Shown: positions 56,285-64,000 of the stretch, piece after piece
How positions within the stretch are numbered: the stretch's first letter is position 1
Layout of the letters: each line of letters starts with the position of its first letter
NCBI RefSeq assembly: GCF_000970025.1
Contig: NZ_CP009528.1
Coordinates: 979,168 to 1,043,167 of the forward strand
Origin: Methanosarcina barkeri MS
GTDB taxonomy: Archaea > Halobacteriota > Methanosarcinia > Methanosarcinales > Methanosarcinaceae
Direction: 5' to 3'
Length of the DNA stretch: 64,000 nucleotides
Position numbers and translations under genes: made by a program
The notes under the pieces: generated by a model
Seen by the model: only the letters and a program-made list of their open reading frames with translations
What the model was told of the DNA's origin: nothing
The model's database searches: none

Positions 56285-59200
56285 TCACTGGCACATATTT
56301 CCTGTTTTTATTCCCTGTTTTTTCCTCTCTTTCAGTCTGTAACTTTCTCCTTTGATATTAATTGTAGTACAATGATGGAGGTCAGCTAAGTAGGGGAGAT
56401 TACTCTCCCTTTCTCGCCTAAGAACTGTACGTGAGACTTTCACCTCATACAGCTCAAGCATCTTCTAACCCTTGTGTTGGGCAGCAGTTATTTGATTTGG
56501 AGTTAGTTGCGTGGTATTGTCTATGACAGTGTGCATGCAAATAGATTAAGTTGTATGTTCTGTTATCTTCGTGGCTTCCATTCTTGTGATGTAGAGGTCT
56601 TTCTACTGCATCAGTATTAATGTCAATTGGAAAATTGCAGATAGGACATATGCCTTCTTGGTTATCCCACACTTTCCTGAATTTTCCTGAAAGCTTTCTT
56701 AAGCCTTGATTGTATTTGCGTTCAGCATAGTATCCTTTGTCGAGGTAAGGGTTTATACCTAATGTTAGTTTGATGTGTCTAACTATCTTTTTATTTGATA
56801 AAAGCTTCAGTTGGTTTGTTTCAGTTGAAAATACCCAATGTCTTGCTCCCTTGGTATGCCAGTATTTCCGACTTATCCAGTGATGGGATCTACCTGGGTG
56901 TCTTCTCTTGGCCCACTTCCATGTCATACTCCAGATTCTTTTATCCATTTCAGAGAATATTTCTTTGGATACCACGCCTTGATGGTAATTAGACCATCCA
57001 GTTATGATTGGGTTAAGAGTTTGGATTAATTTTTCTTGTGTCCAAGGTTTGCCATTCTTGATGACATCACTGATTTTCTCAGTGACTTTCTGAATGGATT
57101 TTTTGGATGGTTTGATAAGAAGCTTTCCTTTGTATTTTCTGAAATTCCAGCCTAAAAAGTCAAAACCATCGTTAATATGGGTAATTAGTGTTTTTTCTTC
57201 CGATAATTCCAGACCTTTATCTTTTAGGAATATTTTAATCAGTTCTTTGGCTTCTTCCGCTATTTCCTCAGTTTTTGCAGTAACAATGAAGTCATCTGCA
57301 TACCTTACAAAATTTACGTTATGTTTATCACGTTGAAATTTTGTTATTCTTCCACTTTTTCCGCGATGATATTTATTTGCCAATATACCTTCAATCCCAT
57401 CTAAGGTCATATTGGCAAGAATTGGGGATATGATACCACCTTGCGGTGTACCTTTTTTGGTCGGAAAGAGGTTTTGTTTAAAAACGAAGCCTGCTTTAAG
57501 GAATTGTTTAAGAACTGATTTGTCCATTGGAATATTGTCAAGTAACCATTGGTGACTAATGTTATCGAAGCAACCTTTTATATCTCCTTCCAGTATCCAG
57601 GATGCAGAGAACTTTTGACATGTGCATCCAAATATTTGTTCGCATGCGTCATGTGTACTTCTGAATTTTCTAAATCCAAAAGAGTGTTTGTCTGCCGTAG
57701 CTTCTGAAATCGGGTTAAGTGCTAATGCATATAATGATTGCATAGCTCTGTCGTACATGGTTGGGATACCTAAAGGTCGTTTCTTTGACTTCCCATATTT
57801 TTCAATATGAACTCTTTTTAATGGTTTGGCTTTATATCTTCTGTTAGTTAGACTAAGGGAGGCTTTCATCTTGGCGTCGGGAGTTTTCCACAATTCACCA
57901 TCGATTCCTGCCGTTTTCTTACCTTTGTTCTGAATTACCTTTCTGACAGCTAACAATTTGGCGTAGAAAGAGTGGGTTAACAAATAGCTTAATCTTTTAA
58001 CTAAGTTCCATTTGCCTTTAAAAACCGCTTTCGTAATCCTGACTTGTAGCCTATTAACATGTGTTTCAACTGCTTTCCAATTGATATTGTTCCATCGAAA
58101 TTTCAGTTGTTTGTTAGTGAGCTTCTCGTTGATTGGTTCAGCTTGTTCACTATAACAGCCAGTCTCTCTGTTTGTTTTATTCCATAAGAGATTGACAGCA
58201 AGTGTTTCTGCTTTCTGAATCAGCGTATTTGAATGACTCCCTTTCATAGGACATACTTTCATTCTTACGTTTTGATACCATAGAGTAAGTCAGCATCCTT
58301 TCGGATTAGGGCAAATTTGGAACCCCTATACAATTGATTACAAATTGTCATTCGCTTGCTACTCCCTTCCTCTACCCTCTATGTCATTGTTATCCTTTGC
58401 AGGATTCCTACCCTAGGGAACATATAGGGCTTACCAAGTTCTATAACATGAATAATTATGAATACCTTAGAAGCCATCTCTAAGCCGAGAGTTCTTTGTC
58501 CATTTCCCATTACGTCGAATAAGCCATAATGGTCTGACTCTTCACCTTTTGGTTCAAGTGTATCAGTCTAATTTCACTTGTCACTTGTTACGACTCTTAC
58601 AATGGTTCACATTACGTTCTTCATAGTATTCTTATCCTAACAGATGATTTAGATTAGACTTCCAAATTTCTCCATATTGTCCTATGAGCTTCACACCTTG
58701 ACGTTATCATCAACGCATGTCATAGTAGGATTATCCCAAATGGAAGGGATAGCATTTCTGCAATTCATGCTTTAGCTTTCTTGTCGCACTATTCTATCAA
58801 GTACAGCAGCCGCTATTACATGGTCCTTGAATATCTCTCCCCATTCTCCATATGACTTATTCGACGTAAATATGGTTGAACTCTTTTCATAACGTCTGGA
58901 AATCAACTGAAACAAACAGTGAGCTCCTTCTTCATCAAATGGGAGATAACCCATTTCATCAATGATCAGCACTTTAAATTTCATCAAGCCTTTGAGCTTT
59001 TTCTCAAGTATTCCTTCCCGATTTGCTATTTTTAACCTCTCAATAAGGTTTCCTGTATTGGTAAAGTAAACCGAAATGCCTGCTTTTACTGCTTCAATCC
59101 CAAGAGCAATTGCAAGGTGAGACTTTCCAACTCCAGGAGGACCGAGCAAAACAACATTCTCTGCATTATGAGCAAATCTTAAGGTTGCAAGGTCTTCTAT

Positions 59201-59467
59201 GACTTTTTTATCAATAGATGACTGAAACTCAAAATCGAATTCTTCAAGTGTCTTTTTCACAGGAAAAACAGCACTTTTCATTCTCCTTTCCATTGCAGCA
59301 GATTCCCTGTGTTTCTTTTCCTGTTCAAAAAGATAATCAAGGACTTCCATTGTTGTCTTGCTGTCTCTTGCAGCAATCTCAAGGCAGTTGTCCAGAAGAT
59401 CTTCAATAGTATTCAGTTTTAGGTACTGCAAGTTAGTGTGAAGTCTCTCATAGCTGAAATTATTCAT
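56285..59467 (-). CDS. istB: istB ATPase, split by a group II intron
   Basis: IstB is the AAA+ helper ATPase of IS21 transposition. Exon 1 (58790-59467, 226 codons) has LLGPPGVGKSHLAIALGIEA (Walker A) and VLIIDEMGYLPFDEEG (Walker B), and ends AAAVLDRI. Exon 2 (56285-56380) begins LHHCTTINIKGESYRLKERK, exactly the missing IstB end. Splicing at the predicted ends joins codons without loss, giving 257 aa. Unspliced mRNA would stop after VRQES. The start overlaps the istA stop by 4 nt. Confidence 0.92.
56381..58789 (-). other. Group II intron (self-splicing retroelement), 2409 bp
   Basis: The 5' end GTGCGACAAG (58789 downward) fits the GUGYG consensus. The 3' end CTTAGCTGAC lies just before 56380 and ends in AY. 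Domain V is recognisable near 56403-56455 (GAGCTGTATGAGGTGAAAGT then a matching 3' arm with CACGTACAGTTC), and a domain VI-like hairpin with GGGAG/CTCCC follows. The reverse transcriptase ORF lies in domain IV. It occupies a codon boundary of istB. Confidence 0.92.
56454..58262 (-). CDS. ltrA: Group II intron-encoded reverse transcriptase/maturase with HNH domain
   Basis: 602 aa. RT motifs: KRPLGIPTMYDRAMQSLYA (about 161-179), EGDIKGCFDNISH, TPQGGIISPILANM and the catalytic YADD (321-324). The maturase X domain (about 390-480) and a C-terminal HNH endonuclease, CPICNFPIDI with RPLHHKNGSHEDN and LHAHCHRQYH, follow. It supports intron splicing and retrohoming. The protein is full length, so the intron may be mobile. 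The N-terminus MKVCPMKGSHSNTL is usual for this RT class. Confidence 0.95.
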   Translation of the reverse strand: MKVCPMKGSHSNTLIQKAETLAVNLLWNKTNRETGCYSEQAEPINEKLTNKQLKFRWNNINWKAVETHVNRLQVRITKAVFKGKWNLVKRLSYLLTHSFYAKLLAVRKVIQNKGKKTAGIDGELWKTPDAKMKASLSLTNRRYKAKPLKRVHIEKYGKSKKRPLGIPTMYDRAMQSLYALALNPISEATADKHSFGFRKFRSTHDACEQIFGCTCQKFSASWILEGDIKGCFDNISHQWLLDNIPMDKSVLKQFLKAGFVFKQNLFPTKKGTPQGGIISPILANMTLDGIEGILANKYHRGKSGRITKFQRDKHNVNFVRYADDFIVTAKTEEIAEEAKELIKIFLKDKGLELSEEKTLITHINDGFDFLGWNFRKYKGKLLIKPSKKSIQKVTEKISDVIKNGKPWTQEKLIQTLNPIITGWSNYHQGVVSKEIFSEMDKRIWSMTWKWAKRRHPGRSHHWISRKYWHTKGARHWVFSTETNQLKLLSNKKIVRHIKLTLGINPYLDKGYYAERKYNQGLRKLSGKFRKVWDNQEGICPICNFPIDINTDAVERPLHHKNGSHEDNRTYNLIYLHAHCHRQYHATNSKSNNCCPTQGLEDA

Positions 59468-60714
59468 TCTAAACCACCATCACTGAATGTTTCATAGACA
59501 TCGAGAGACCTCTTTTCAACTTCAAGACCTGAAAACTTCAACAGAATATGTGGACTCTTCTTACATTTTGAATTCTCGTTAAGAATCTCACTCAGAAGAC
59601 CCTTGAAATGTTCTTTTTTCCTGGTAACTCTGCAGTTACCTGGAAGAATTTCATGTTCACAGACCTTCTCATAATCAACATAGACCTCGAATTTTCCTTC
59701 AAAGATCTGAAGCTTTGCAGTTCTTCCTGCAAACTTGTAAGGAACAGAATACTTATTTCCAAGATAAGAAATATAACAGTCTCTTGAGATCTTTCTGGTT
59801 TCTGTCTTAACAACTTTGTATCTGGGAACTTGATTCAAAAGGTTCAGTTTCTCTTTTTCATTCTTAAAGCGCTCAAGAGGGATTTCATGAGTTGTTCCAT
59901 GTATACTTGAATTCACTCTCTTTAACCACTCAAGAGCCTGATTATTCAGGCTCTCAAGAGAGCTGAATTCTCTTCCAAGGAAAAAATCCCTCTTTACGTA
60001 TCCAATAGTGTTCTCAATTTTCCCTTTTGTCTGAGGTCTATATGGCCTGCATAAGCGAGGAATGAATCCATAATGCTTGAAGAAATCCTCATACTGTGAG
60101 TTCCATTCTGAATCTGAGGATTTCATTGCTCTCTTTATTACAACTTGTTTCATGTTGTCGTACAGAATTTCCTGTGTACATCCACCAAAGTATTGAAATG
60201 CATTCAAATGGCACTGAATTAATGTAAAAGTGTCAATGCTCAGTGTACATTCGACATATCGCATTCTTGAGTATCCAAGAATCATGCTAAAACAGAAAAG
60301 TTTTTTGAGTTTTCCATCGACTTCAACCGTTCCTAATTCTCCCCAGTCAACCTGAGCCTGAACACCTGGTTTTGTCTCATATCGGAGTACCGCAGGTACT
60401 CCCTGTTTAGGTCTGACTGTTCTCACAAAATCCTTAACGATGGTTTCTCCACCATCAAAACCCATTTTCTGTATTTCACGAAAGAGGCGAGCTGCAGTAT
60501 AGTGTTTTTCATTAATCTTTTCGAGTAAGTAAGGTTTATACGGATCAAGTTTGCTCGGTCTTGGCGGACGTTTCTGGGGTTCGGGTAAGGTTTTCAGCTG
60601 AAGATATTTTCTTACAGTTTTTCTGTCATAACCTGTTCTTTCAGAGATTTCGCTTATGTTCAAGCCTTGTGAATACAAATCTCGTATCAATAACCATTCC
60701 TCCATTTTCAGCAT
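59464..60714 (-). CDS. istA: istA transposase, IS21 family
   Basis: 416 aa from the ATG at 60714 (MLKMEEWLLIRDLYSQGLNI); an upstream ATG (60765) adds 17 residues. An N-terminal HTH (ISEISERTGYDRKTVRKYLQ) precedes the rve/DDE core with VQAQVDWGELGTVEV, then EILYDNMKQVV and CRPYRPQTKGKIENTIGYVK. The gene is intact and overlaps istB by 4 nt (ATGA). Confidence 0.93.
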   Translation of the reverse strand: MLKMEEWLLIRDLYSQGLNISEISERTGYDRKTVRKYLQLKTLPEPQKRPPRPSKLDPYKPYLLEKINEKHYTAARLFREIQKMGFDGGETIVKDFVRTVRPKQGVPAVLRYETKPGVQAQVDWGELGTVEVDGKLKKLFCFSMILGYSRMRYVECTLSIDTFTLIQCHLNAFQYFGGCTQEILYDNMKQVVIKRAMKSSDSEWNSQYEDFFKHYGFIPRLCRPYRPQTKGKIENTIGYVKRDFFLGREFSSLESLNNQALEWLKRVNSSIHGTTHEIPLERFKNEKEKLNLLNQVPRYKVVKTETRKISRDCYISYLGNKYSVPYKFAGRTAKLQIFEGKFEVYVDYEKVCEHEILPGNCRVTRKKEHFKGLLSEILNENSKCKKSPHILLKFSGLEVEKRSLDVYETFSDGGLE

Positions 60715-60802
60715 TATCCACAATCCTCGAACTTTTCTCAAGGATTGGGAATTGGGGAATTTCAAACCGCCGAAAATGAGGAATTCTTAACCGCCGTTGA
60801 CA

Positions 60803-61095
60803 CCATCTGCCAAAACTAAAATGCTGTTTGCCTTGAGGTAATTTATCTTGCCGTAATTTTCCCACCAGTATTTAATGCAGTCACAACAAAATTCACTCGT
60901 ATCCTTACTGGCTCCTAAAGTGATGTAGCCTTCATTACGTTTCATATCGTATATGCCATGTGGAATTACAACGCCATTTGAAAATGTATTGAAGTCGTGA
61001 TCATATACTTTTACCGTTCCAGTACAATAAAATTTACAATTTTGATTAGGACAGGAGACATCAGTGAATTTTGGTTTAGGTCCTCGTTTTCCCAT
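60803..61095 (-). pseudogene. Outer transposase, N-terminal part with zinc ribbon
   Basis: Begins MGKRGPKPKFTDVSCPNQNC with a partial zinc-knuckle and passes abruptly to NGVVIPHGIYDMKRNEGYIT, an ISAzo13-type middle region, then ILVLADG, where IS21 is inserted. The jump from a zinc-finger start to the middle of an ISAzo13 catalytic domain suggests an internal deletion or fusion of two transposases. Confidence 0.75.
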
Positions 61096-61203
61096 AAACT
61101 ACAATTATATTAGTTTTATTATATAATACCAACTAAATAATAAAGGAGCACCAATTTTTAAAATAATGCAATTATTTTTTGAAATGGAGCAAAATACAAA
61201 TTT

Positions 61204-62694
61204 TCATCTAAATAATACATAGTTAATTTTTTTGAAAAGCATATTTCTGATATTAATACAAAAGTCTTTTACTATATTTAAGTCATGTCTACTAATCCCT
61301 TTGATCAGAATCATTATCGTAAGATAAACGAATGCACCCATTAATACTGAGCCGAAAAGGCCCATAATATTAGAAGGATTTAAACAAGAAATAACTCCTA
61401 ACATAATTGAAGAGGCCATGACACTTCTCAAAATAAAACCAAAATTTAGATTGAATTCAATATATTTATAAGAAACAAGGATACAGATTATTACCATTAA
61501 TGTGTATGAAATTAAAGTGGCAATTGCTGCTCCAACAATGCCAATTGATGGAATCAACAAAAAATTAAAAACTATGTTTAACAAGGCAGCAAAGATATGG
61601 ATATACAAATTGAATTTTGTTTTTTTTACAAGATGTGTAATATTGATAACTATCTGAAAAATACCTGATAAAAGTCCTGATAAGGCAATAAAAGGAATAA
61701 CAATACTACCTGAAATGAATTCATGTGTTGTAAGAATTTCCAACATAGGCTTTGCAAGTGCAGATAATCCAAAAACAGCAGGAATCGCTATTAAAAGGAA
61801 ATATTTCATTGAATAACTTAAATAAACCTTCACTTCATCGATTTTCCCTTCATCAAATAAACGTGAAAGTTCTGGAAACAAGATGAATTGGAGAGGTGTA
61901 ATAAACAAAAGAATAAGATTTCCAATAGCATATGAAGCTGAATAAATTCCAACTTGGCTTAATCCTAGGAAATAACTGACCATATACCTATCACTTGAAT
62001 CGGTGATCCATCTGATGAGAGAATTTGGAGTCAATGGTGCAGAGTATTTTAAATACTCTTCAATCTGATTAAATTTGGGGATTCTAAAACCTATCTGTGA
62101 TACGATTTTGTAAATAGAGATTATGAACAATAATCCCTGAACAATTAGTACAGCTGATATAACTTCAAACAAGCCGAATCCCATTAAGAGAAATGATAAA
62201 ATCAAAGTTAGTTGCCCGAATGTCTGAAATAAAGTTAAAAAGGCAAATGTTTCGGTCTGTCGGGATACTCTAAAATAAAAAAGTGAAATTTGATTAATTG
62301 CACTTAAAAAAACCAAAAAAGCTCCCACTTTTATGAAATCTGAGGTACTTATATCTTTGAATATACTTGCAGCCAAGAAATCAGATAATAGAAATACCAC
62401 TATAGATACTAATAATCCGGTGAAAGCAACAAAAAACAGTACAGAAAAAAATCCTTCCCTTATTTTTTCGTTGTCTTTTTCCGAAGAGAGAAATCTTACA
62501 ACTCCCATAGATAGGCCCATAAGAGCGAGAGGAGATAAAAGAGACACAGTAATATTTATTTGTGCCCAAATCCCATAATCATAAGACCCCAGCGTTTTTG
62601 TGATTACTGGAAGCAAAAAGAAGCCACTCAGCCCTATTAAGGCCTGAGTAATTCCTATAAGCCCAACATCTTTTATAAATTTGGTATTTGCCAT
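61204..62694 (-). CDS. Oligosaccharide flippase (Wzx/PST-like), second copy
   Basis: 496 aa with about 14 membrane helices. The start MANTKFIKDVGLIGITQALI, then LPVITKTLGSYDYGIWAQI and the RFLSSEKDNEKIREGFFSV segment are typical of polysaccharide exporters. Not closely similar to the flippase at 33333, so a different lipid-linked glycan is likely. On the minus strand near wecB-2, divergent in context from the pyruvyltransferase operon. Confidence 0.88.
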   Translation of the reverse strand: MANTKFIKDVGLIGITQALIGLSGFFLLPVITKTLGSYDYGIWAQINITVSLLSPLALMGLSMGVVRFLSSEKDNEKIREGFFSVLFFVAFTGLLVSIVVFLLSDFLAASIFKDISTSDFIKVGAFLVFLSAINQISLFYFRVSRQTETFAFLTLFQTFGQLTLILSFLLMGFGLFEVISAVLIVQGLLFIISIYKIVSQIGFRIPKFNQIEEYLKYSAPLTPNSLIRWITDSSDRYMVSYFLGLSQVGIYSASYAIGNLILLFITPLQFILFPELSRLFDEGKIDEVKVYLSYSMKYFLLIAIPAVFGLSALAKPMLEILTTHEFISGSIVIPFIALSGLLSGIFQIVINITHLVKKTKFNLYIHIFAALLNIVFNFLLIPSIGIVGAAIATLISYTLMVIICILVSYKYIEFNLNFGFILRSVMASSIMLGVISCLNPSNIMGLFGSVLMGAFVYLTIMILIKGISRHDLNIVKDFCINIRNMLFKKINYVLFR

Positions 62695-62915
62695 AAAATC
62701 ACATTTTTAAAAGATACAATAAAAATAAAATAATTAGAGATTTTGGCAGTTCCATAATTCGTTTTTGGATATTCACGTATTAAAATTAGATCTCATCCCA
62801 AAACTAAAATTGCGTCTCAGAATCTTGGATTTATGTAATTAATCGAGCTTCGGATCAAGGAAATAACTCTGATAATTCTTATTGATGTGGAAAATTGGTT
62901 TCGGGATAAGCTCTT

Positions 62916-63980
62916 TCAAAAATGCTCATTTAGAATATCACAAATATCTTCACATGCATTTCCGGTTCCAAAAATATCATTTTTTATTTCAGCTCCTTCA
63001 AAAGTTAAAATGGCATTCTTGATTTTCTCATAATCAGCTCTAACAAGCACATTCCATCCATCCTTTACAGTCTCAACCCACTCGGTATTATCTCTCATAG
63101 TTATGCAGGGAACCCCAAGCATATACGCTTCTTTCTGCACCCCTCCTGAGTCTGTGAGGATTTTTCTAGAATGAGTCATGAGTTTTAACATTTCTAAATA
63201 TCCAAGGGGAGGAATGACCTTTACATTTTCACATAATTTATTCCATAGTCCGTATTGCTTCAGATATTTCTCAGTTCTTGGGTGCACCGGAAACACAATA
63301 GGAATATCAACATCACAAAAGGCATTAATTATAAATGAAAGATTCTTGAAACTGTCGGTATTCGAAGCTCGATGAACAGTTGCAACCAAATATTCTTTTG
63401 AGGTTAGTCCTAAATTTTCTAAAATCGCGGATTTTTCTTCTGCAATATTTATATTGTATTCCAGGGCATCAAGCATCACATCTCCAACACTATACACTCC
63501 AGATGTGATTCCCTCATTTTTGAGGTTTAAGACTGCCGTTTCTGTGGGGCAGAAGAGCAGGTTCGAGACATGGTCTGTGAGTACTCTGTTAATTTCTTCT
63601 GGCATAGACTGGTCAAAGGAACGAAGTCCAGCTTCCACATGGGCAACTTTGATGTGTAGTTTGGAGGCTGCAAGAGCTCCTGCAAGAGTGGAATTTGTAT
63701 CTCCGTATATCAGGACAAAGTCAGGTTTTTCTTTGAGAAGGATCTTTTCGATTTCAATAAGCATTTTTCCTGTTTGTTCGCCGTGACTACTTGAGCCTAC
63801 ACCCAGATTGTAGTCAGGTTCAGGGATCTGTAATTCTTTGAAGAATATGTCGGACATTTTGGGGTCATAGTGCTGGCCAGTGTGCACAAGGATTTCTGTG
63901 TGTTCTTTACGGATTGCGCGGGAGAGAGGGGCGCATTTGATAAATTGGGGGCGGGCGCCGATGACTGATAGGATTTTCAT
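62916..63980 (-). CDS. wecB: UDP-N-acetylglucosamine 2-epimerase, second copy
   Basis: 354 aa, the same enzyme type as at 50032 but clearly diverged. Motifs: KILSVIGARPQFIKCAPLSR, HTGQHYDPKMSDIFFKEL, IYGDTNSTLAGALAASKLHI, HVEAGLRSFDQSMPEEINR and LTDSGGVQKEAYMLGVPCIT. The ATG at 63980 follows an AGGCAG-type SD. It heads the minus-strand gene pair with the flippase. Like its partner it should supply UDP-ManNAc; two copies suggest two separate glycan modules. Confidence 0.93.
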   Translation of the reverse strand: MKILSVIGARPQFIKCAPLSRAIRKEHTEILVHTGQHYDPKMSDIFFKELQIPEPDYNLGVGSSSHGEQTGKMLIEIEKILLKEKPDFVLIYGDTNSTLAGALAASKLHIKVAHVEAGLRSFDQSMPEEINRVLTDHVSNLLFCPTETAVLNLKNEGITSGVYSVGDVMLDALEYNINIAEEKSAILENLGLTSKEYLVATVHRASNTDSFKNLSFIINAFCDVDIPIVFPVHPRTEKYLKQYGLWNKLCENVKVIPPLGYLEMLKLMTHSRKILTDSGGVQKEAYMLGVPCITMRDNTEWVETVKDGWNVLVRADYEKIKNAILTFEGAEIKNDIFGTGNACEDICDILNEHF

Positions 63981-64000
63981 GATACTGCCTCGTGTAATAA

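Larger units (their letters stand above)
56189..60802 (-). mobile_element. IS21-family element carrying a group II intron
   Basis: Ends TGTCAACGGCGGTT (56189-56202) and AACCGCCGTTGACA (60789-60802) are perfect 14-bp inverted repeats beginning TG and ending CA, as in IS21. Internal repeats of the CGGCGGTTT/GGCGGTTTAGAATTCC type follow. A 5-bp target duplication CCATC flanks it (56184-56188, 60803-60807). It encodes istA and istB. Without the 2409-bp intron it is about 2.2 kb, normal for the family. Confidence 0.92.
55745..61152 (-). mobile_element. Outer insertion element, nested host of IS21 and a group II intron
   Basis: Imperfect inverted repeats GGTGCTCCTACATTAATTAG (from 55745) and the inverse at 61125-61152 (ending AGGAGCACC) bound 5408 bp. 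Without the inserted IS21-type element it would be about 789 bp. Its single gene codes for a transposase of about 217 aa, split by the insertion. No clear target duplication was found. The short gene suggests a non-autonomous or internally deleted element. Confidence 0.7.

Noticed and set aside
58772-59467. istB taken as a complete 231-aa gene
   Set aside because: The last five codons (VRQES) are intron sequence; the true C-terminus is encoded at 56285-56380.

Overview
The window looks like a chromosome segment of a methanogenic archaeon of the Methanosarcina type. This is an inference from several things: AT-rich intergenic DNA with archaeal TATA-like boxes, a PKD-repeat surface protein ending in a PGF-CTERM archaeosortase signal, a Csa3 (CARF-HTH) regulator, small zinc-ribbon proteins, a GH15 glucoamylase, and many archaeal-type glycosyltransferases with IS elements between them. 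No rRNA, tRNA or CRISPR array was recognised.

Left part (1-8943): a type I-E CRISPR-Cas operon on the minus strand in the order cas3, cas8e, cse2, cas7e, cas5e, cas6e, cas1 (cut by the window edge), with a divergent csa3-like regulator. The operon has two blemishes. cas6e carries a one-base frameshift near its start, and cas8e has no ATG/GTG/TTG before its conserved N-terminus (an ATC sits at the right distance from a strong GGAGG). The next 9 kb hold a GH15 glycoside hydrolase (also lacking a canonical start codon), the PKD protein, small zinc-ribbon genes and a WrbA-type flavoprotein.

Middle and right (15-64 kb): a large surface-glycan island. It has GT2 and GT4 glycosyltransferases, two polytopic GT-C-like proteins, a nucleotide-sugar dehydrogenase with a C4 epimerase, gmd-fcl for GDP-fucose, two wecB epimerases, two flippases and three acyltransferases. 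A tight overlapping operon encodes MurA, MurB, a LbH acyltransferase and a flippase. A second operon encodes a polysaccharide deacetylase, an ATP-grasp ligase, a PHP hydrolase (frameshifted in an A10 tract) and a pyruvyltransferase. The MurA-MurB pair, with all recognisable catalytic residues, in an organism type without murein is the most striking item. It predicts UDP-N-acetylmuramic acid, or another lactyl-ether sugar, in an archaeal envelope polymer.

The island is strongly remodelled. Two long intergenic regions (43.9-45.8 kb and 48.8-49.6 kb) are paralogous; one is interrupted by a 1137-bp IS whose empty site is preserved in the other. Three copies of the wecB 5' end precede three different gene sets (27.3, 46.3 and 50.0 kb), and a wecC tail remnant follows wecB. 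At 55.7-61.2 kb three mobile elements are nested: an outer IS carries an IS21-type element, whose istB gene is split by a group II intron placed so that splicing would restore IstB exactly. Minisatellites and MITE-like repeats fill many gaps.
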